Below, piece by piece: positions 61,780-64,000 of a DNA stretch of 64,000 nt. The stretch's first letter is position 1; every line of letters starts with the position of its first letter. Source of the DNA: CBFHMJ01 sp965656875 (GTDB taxonomy: Bacteria > Pseudomonadota > Gammaproteobacteria > Enterobacterales > Alteromonadaceae); the NCBI GenBank assembly GCA_965656875.1, contig CBFHMJ010000027.1, positions 186,001 through 250,000 on the forward strand, given 5' to 3'. A model generated the notes under the pieces. The model had not been told where the DNA came from. It did not search any database and saw only the letters and a list, made by a program, of their open reading frames with translations. Made by a program: the position numbers and the translations under genes.

Positions 61780-64000
61780 ATGTCTGATTTTTCGCCTGTT
61801 TTCTGTCGCGCAATCTGCAATACAAAAATTATCTCTGTACTGATCGTAACCATCTTTTTGTCTGTAAGTACTGCTAAGGCCCAAAGCTATTTTCACCACG
61901 ATTTAACGGTTAATTTCGAGCCAGATAACCAACAATTAAAAGCAACAGATACCATCACGATTCCGGCCGATCGACAGCGGAGTCGATTTCTCACTTTTAA
62001 ACTTCATGCCAGTCTTCAAATCATGCAAATTGCCGGAAATGTCTCGGTTAAACTGGTAGATAACGCAATTTCAACCTTTGAAATAAACCGCGTACCGTTA
62101 AAAACCTATCAACTAACGCTGGGTAATGATCAGGTAAATCAGTTCACCATTAAGTATCAAGGCATGATTAATTCATCAAAAAATGAATTTACTCATACAT
62201 TAGATAACGCTGACGAACACATGAGTGACAGTATTGATAATGATGGCATCTGGTTGTCAGGAAATAGCCGCTGGTATCCGGATTTTGGTGACGAGCTGAT
62301 GACTTACAATTTGTCTGCCACGCTGCCCGATGACTGGACGGGAATAAGTCAGGGCTTGTCGCAAATTTTACCCCAGCACCAGGAAAATAAAATTGCATGG
62401 CGAATCGCCTCTCCCGCCGATGGAATTATCCTGATTGCAGGGCAATATGAGACATACACCAGAGACTCTGAAAGAACTTACATTAGCATCTACCAAAGTG
62501 ATGCGGATGCTGTCGTCGCGAACCGTTACCTCGATCTGGCTGAAAACTACTTACATATGTACTCTACGCTGATTGGCGAATATCCATATCGACAATTTTC
62601 ATTGATCACAACAAATAAGAACATCACTGCTGCCCTGCCATCGATTGCTATTATTGATTTGAATAAACTGGATCAGGCTGAAACTATCAACTCACTGTTT
62701 CCACACTTTCTCCTTCATAACTGGTGGGGAAATGCAGTTTTTGGTAGTGAGCAATTCGGCAACTGGCAAGAAAGTTTAATTACCTACCTCACCGATCACC
62801 TGATTGCAGAGCAACGCAGTAAAGGCCGCGATCAACGACAAAAAGCGCTCTATCAATTTGCTAACCATGTGTCACTTGATCAAGATTTTCCGCTCAGCAT
62901 GTTTCGCTCTTTATTTTCCGAACATTCACGAGCGGTTGGATTAGCCAAAGGCCAGTTAGTCTGGCATATGCTGCGCTTACATTTAGGTGATGCCGCATTT
63001 GTAGAAGGATTAAGACAACTCTTCAAACAACAACTCTATAAAAAGACCAGCTATGAAGATATTCGCTATATTTTTGAGCAAGTCAGCATGCAAAAACTGG
63101 ATAAATTTTTTCAGCAATGGGTTTTTCGTGCCGGAAGTCCAGAAATTCACCTGACCGATATTAAAACCACAAAGAATGAATCTGGTTATGAAATTTCTTT
63201 TACCGTAGAGCAAAAACAAGATGGTTTTGATTTTGAATTACAGCTTCCTGTCGTTATTCAAACTCGCAAAGATCCTAATGTTGAAGATAGCAGCGTTGAA
63301 GATAGTAATATTAAAAAGATTAGCGCTGAACATAGCAGTATTAAAGACAATCTGTTCTGGCTAACGTTGAACAAACGCCAGGTGAAAGCTTCCTTTAGCG
63401 TTAAGGATAAACCATTAACTATCCTACCGGACCCGGGTTTTGATATTTTCCGACGAATCAACAATCAACCGCTGGCCTATCAGTTACAATCCTCCAACCC
63501 TGTCATTGTTAAAACTGTCACCCCTGACATTGCCAGTACGCTACGACACGCCAGTCAACATCTCCCGGCGCTTGTCTCGATGCCGAAACGCTTTTCTGAG
63601 AAACGCTTTTCAACAATCAAAAATATGCTCACGGCTATCAATAATCGCAGTACCTTAACAGGAAATAGCAACAGCGACATTATCCGCTATCTGACACTGA
63701 GTTTTGAAAAAGCACGATTAATGTCTCTGTCAGGCTTACAAAGCTGGAAACAACCCGTACCCGGTGCAATCGCAAACACAACTATTACTCAACAAAATGA
63801 CGTCAACATTATCGGCATGATCCCTGGTGTAAAACCATTTAACAAGAACTCAATCATCATTTCATCCTGGTACGATGCTTCCGGTAAACAGCAAGCTGAT
63901 CCTGCTGCGCTGGCACTATTGATAGAATTAGCGCACACCTTCAATTCTATGCAGCCCAATTACAATCTCATTTTTGTCGCTTTGTCAGCTAAACAGCAGG
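61780..64000 (+). CDS. Large secreted pseudo-peptidase with M1-like and M28-like domains (runs off the window)
   Basis: The frame runs 740 codons to the window end without a stop. A signal peptide (helix about 15-31, ending TAKAQS) precedes an M1-like region (about 36-460). Its zinc motif reads H309-F-L-L-H313, so the catalytic Glu of HExxH is Phe, while the distal Glu331 (NWQESL) is kept. A C-terminal domain (about 672-740, NIIGMIPG, then WYDASG, ADPAALALLIELA, SAKQQ) resembles M28 peptidases but has Trp for His in HYD and Lys-Gln for the Glu pair. Both should be inactive. A 15-base tandem repeat at 63280-63354 codes a degenerate linker. No ribosome-binding site is clear; a stop lies 42 bases upstream in frame, so ATG 61780 is the only start. 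Confidence 0.75.
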   Translation, partial: MSDFSPVFCRAICNTKIISVLIVTIFLSVSTAKAQSYFHHDLTVNFEPDNQQLKATDTITIPADRQRSRFLTFKLHASLQIMQIAGNVSVKLVDNAISTFEINRVPLKTYQLTLGNDQVNQFTIKYQGMINSSKNEFTHTLDNADEHMSDSIDNDGIWLSGNSRWYPDFGDELMTYNLSATLPDDWTGISQGLSQILPQHQENKIAWRIASPADGIILIAGQYETYTRDSERTYISIYQSDADAVVANRYLDLAENYLHMYSTLIGEYPYRQFSLITTNKNITAALPSIAIIDLNKLDQAETINSLFPHFLLHNWWGNAVFGSEQFGNWQESLITYLTDHLIAEQRSKGRDQRQKALYQFANHVSLDQDFPLSMFRSLFSEHSRAVGLAKGQLVWHMLRLHLGDAAFVEGLRQLFKQQLYKKTSYEDIRYIFEQVSMQKLDKFFQQWVFRAGSPEIHLTDIKTTKNESGYEISFTVEQKQDGFDFELQLPVVIQTRKDPNVEDSSVEDSNIKKISAEHSSIKDNLFWLTLNKRQVKASFSVKDKPLTILPDPGFDIFRRINNQPLAYQLQSSNPVIVKTVTPDIASTLRHASQHLPALVSMPKRFSEKRFSTIKNMLTAINNRSTLTGNSNSDIIRYLTLSFEKARLMSLSGLQSWKQPVPGAIANTTITQQNDVNIIGMIPGVKPFNKNSIIISSWYDASGKQQADPAALALLIELAHTFNSMQPNYNLIFVALSAKQQ
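63280..63354 (+). repeat. 15-bp degenerate tandem repeat in the pseudo-peptidase gene
   Basis: Five 15-base units (GTTGAAGATAGCAGC and variants) encode five-residue blocks VEDSS, VEDSN, IKKIS, AEHSS and IKDNL. The reading frame is unbroken because each unit is a multiple of three. The repeat falls inside a beta-rich segment near residue 501-525, likely a flexible loop. Confidence 0.7.

Noticed and set aside
1..64000. CRISPR array, IS element, prophage, toxin-antitoxin pair, rRNA or tRNA
   Set aside because: I looked for direct repeats with spacers, transposase or integrase motifs and tRNA-like cloverleafs and found none I could support.

Overview
The window is 64 kb of chromosome from a free-living, respiratory, probably marine Gammaproteobacterium. 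The support is the thrS-infC-rpmI-rplT block, an mfd-csiV pair, a cbb3 oxidase operon ending in an FNR/Anr-type regulator, and TonB/SSS-based sugar uptake. I cannot name the genus from sequence alone; an Oceanospirillales-like affiliation is a guess. Almost everything looks chromosomal and vertically inherited. I see no IS element, prophage, integrase, CRISPR array, rRNA or tRNA gene.

Layout. 1-3.5 kb: the end of a membrane-fusion protein and an RND pump with altered proton-relay residues. 3.6-6.1 kb: a two-gene oxygenase cassette (CmlA-like diiron hydroxylase plus SyrP/TauD-like 2OG-Fe oxygenase) with no NRPS nearby. 6.6-11.6 kb: sbcDC. 13.1-21.3 kb: ccoNOQP, a separate promoter, ccoHIS, a DsbD_2/TauE-type membrane protein and anr, then uspE behind a good Anr box. 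22.6-31.6 kb: an alpha-glucobiose locus (TonB receptor, LacI regulator, beta-phosphoglucomutase, GH65 phosphorylase, SSS symporter) with two copies of one LacI-type operator. 31.8-33.6 kb: an endonuclease I relative lacking its catalytic His, and a glycerate kinase. 33.7-38.0 kb: a cupredoxin / GGDEF-EAL / beta-barrel module. 38.1-42.0 kb: a secreted tandem CBM2-like protein, an M28 peptidase lipoprotein, a transglutaminase-like TPR lipoprotein and a GAF protein. 42.1-49.4 kb: a formate module (fhs divergent from fdhD-fdhB-fdhA). 49.6-50.8 kb: a decayed SWIM zinc-finger gene. 50.9-54.1 kb: rplT, rpmI, infC (AUU start) and thrS. 54.6-64 kb: a DsbA-like/receiver-like/GGDEF-like fusion, mfd, csiV, a PduO-type cobalamin adenosyltransferase, and an open reading frame running off the end that joins an M1-like and an M28-like peptidase domain, both with catalytic residues replaced.

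How they work together. Anr probably links low-oxygen respiration (cco) with uspE and perhaps the formate module. The sugar locus would import a glucose disaccharide, cleave it with phosphate and feed glucose 6-phosphate to glycolysis. The formate module links one-carbon units to NADH. The most unusual material is the orphan oxygenase pair, the double pseudo-peptidase, the DsbA-GGDEF fusion and the cupredoxin/c-di-GMP module. Coordinates of starts were adjusted where a better ribosome-binding site or signal peptide supports a different codon.
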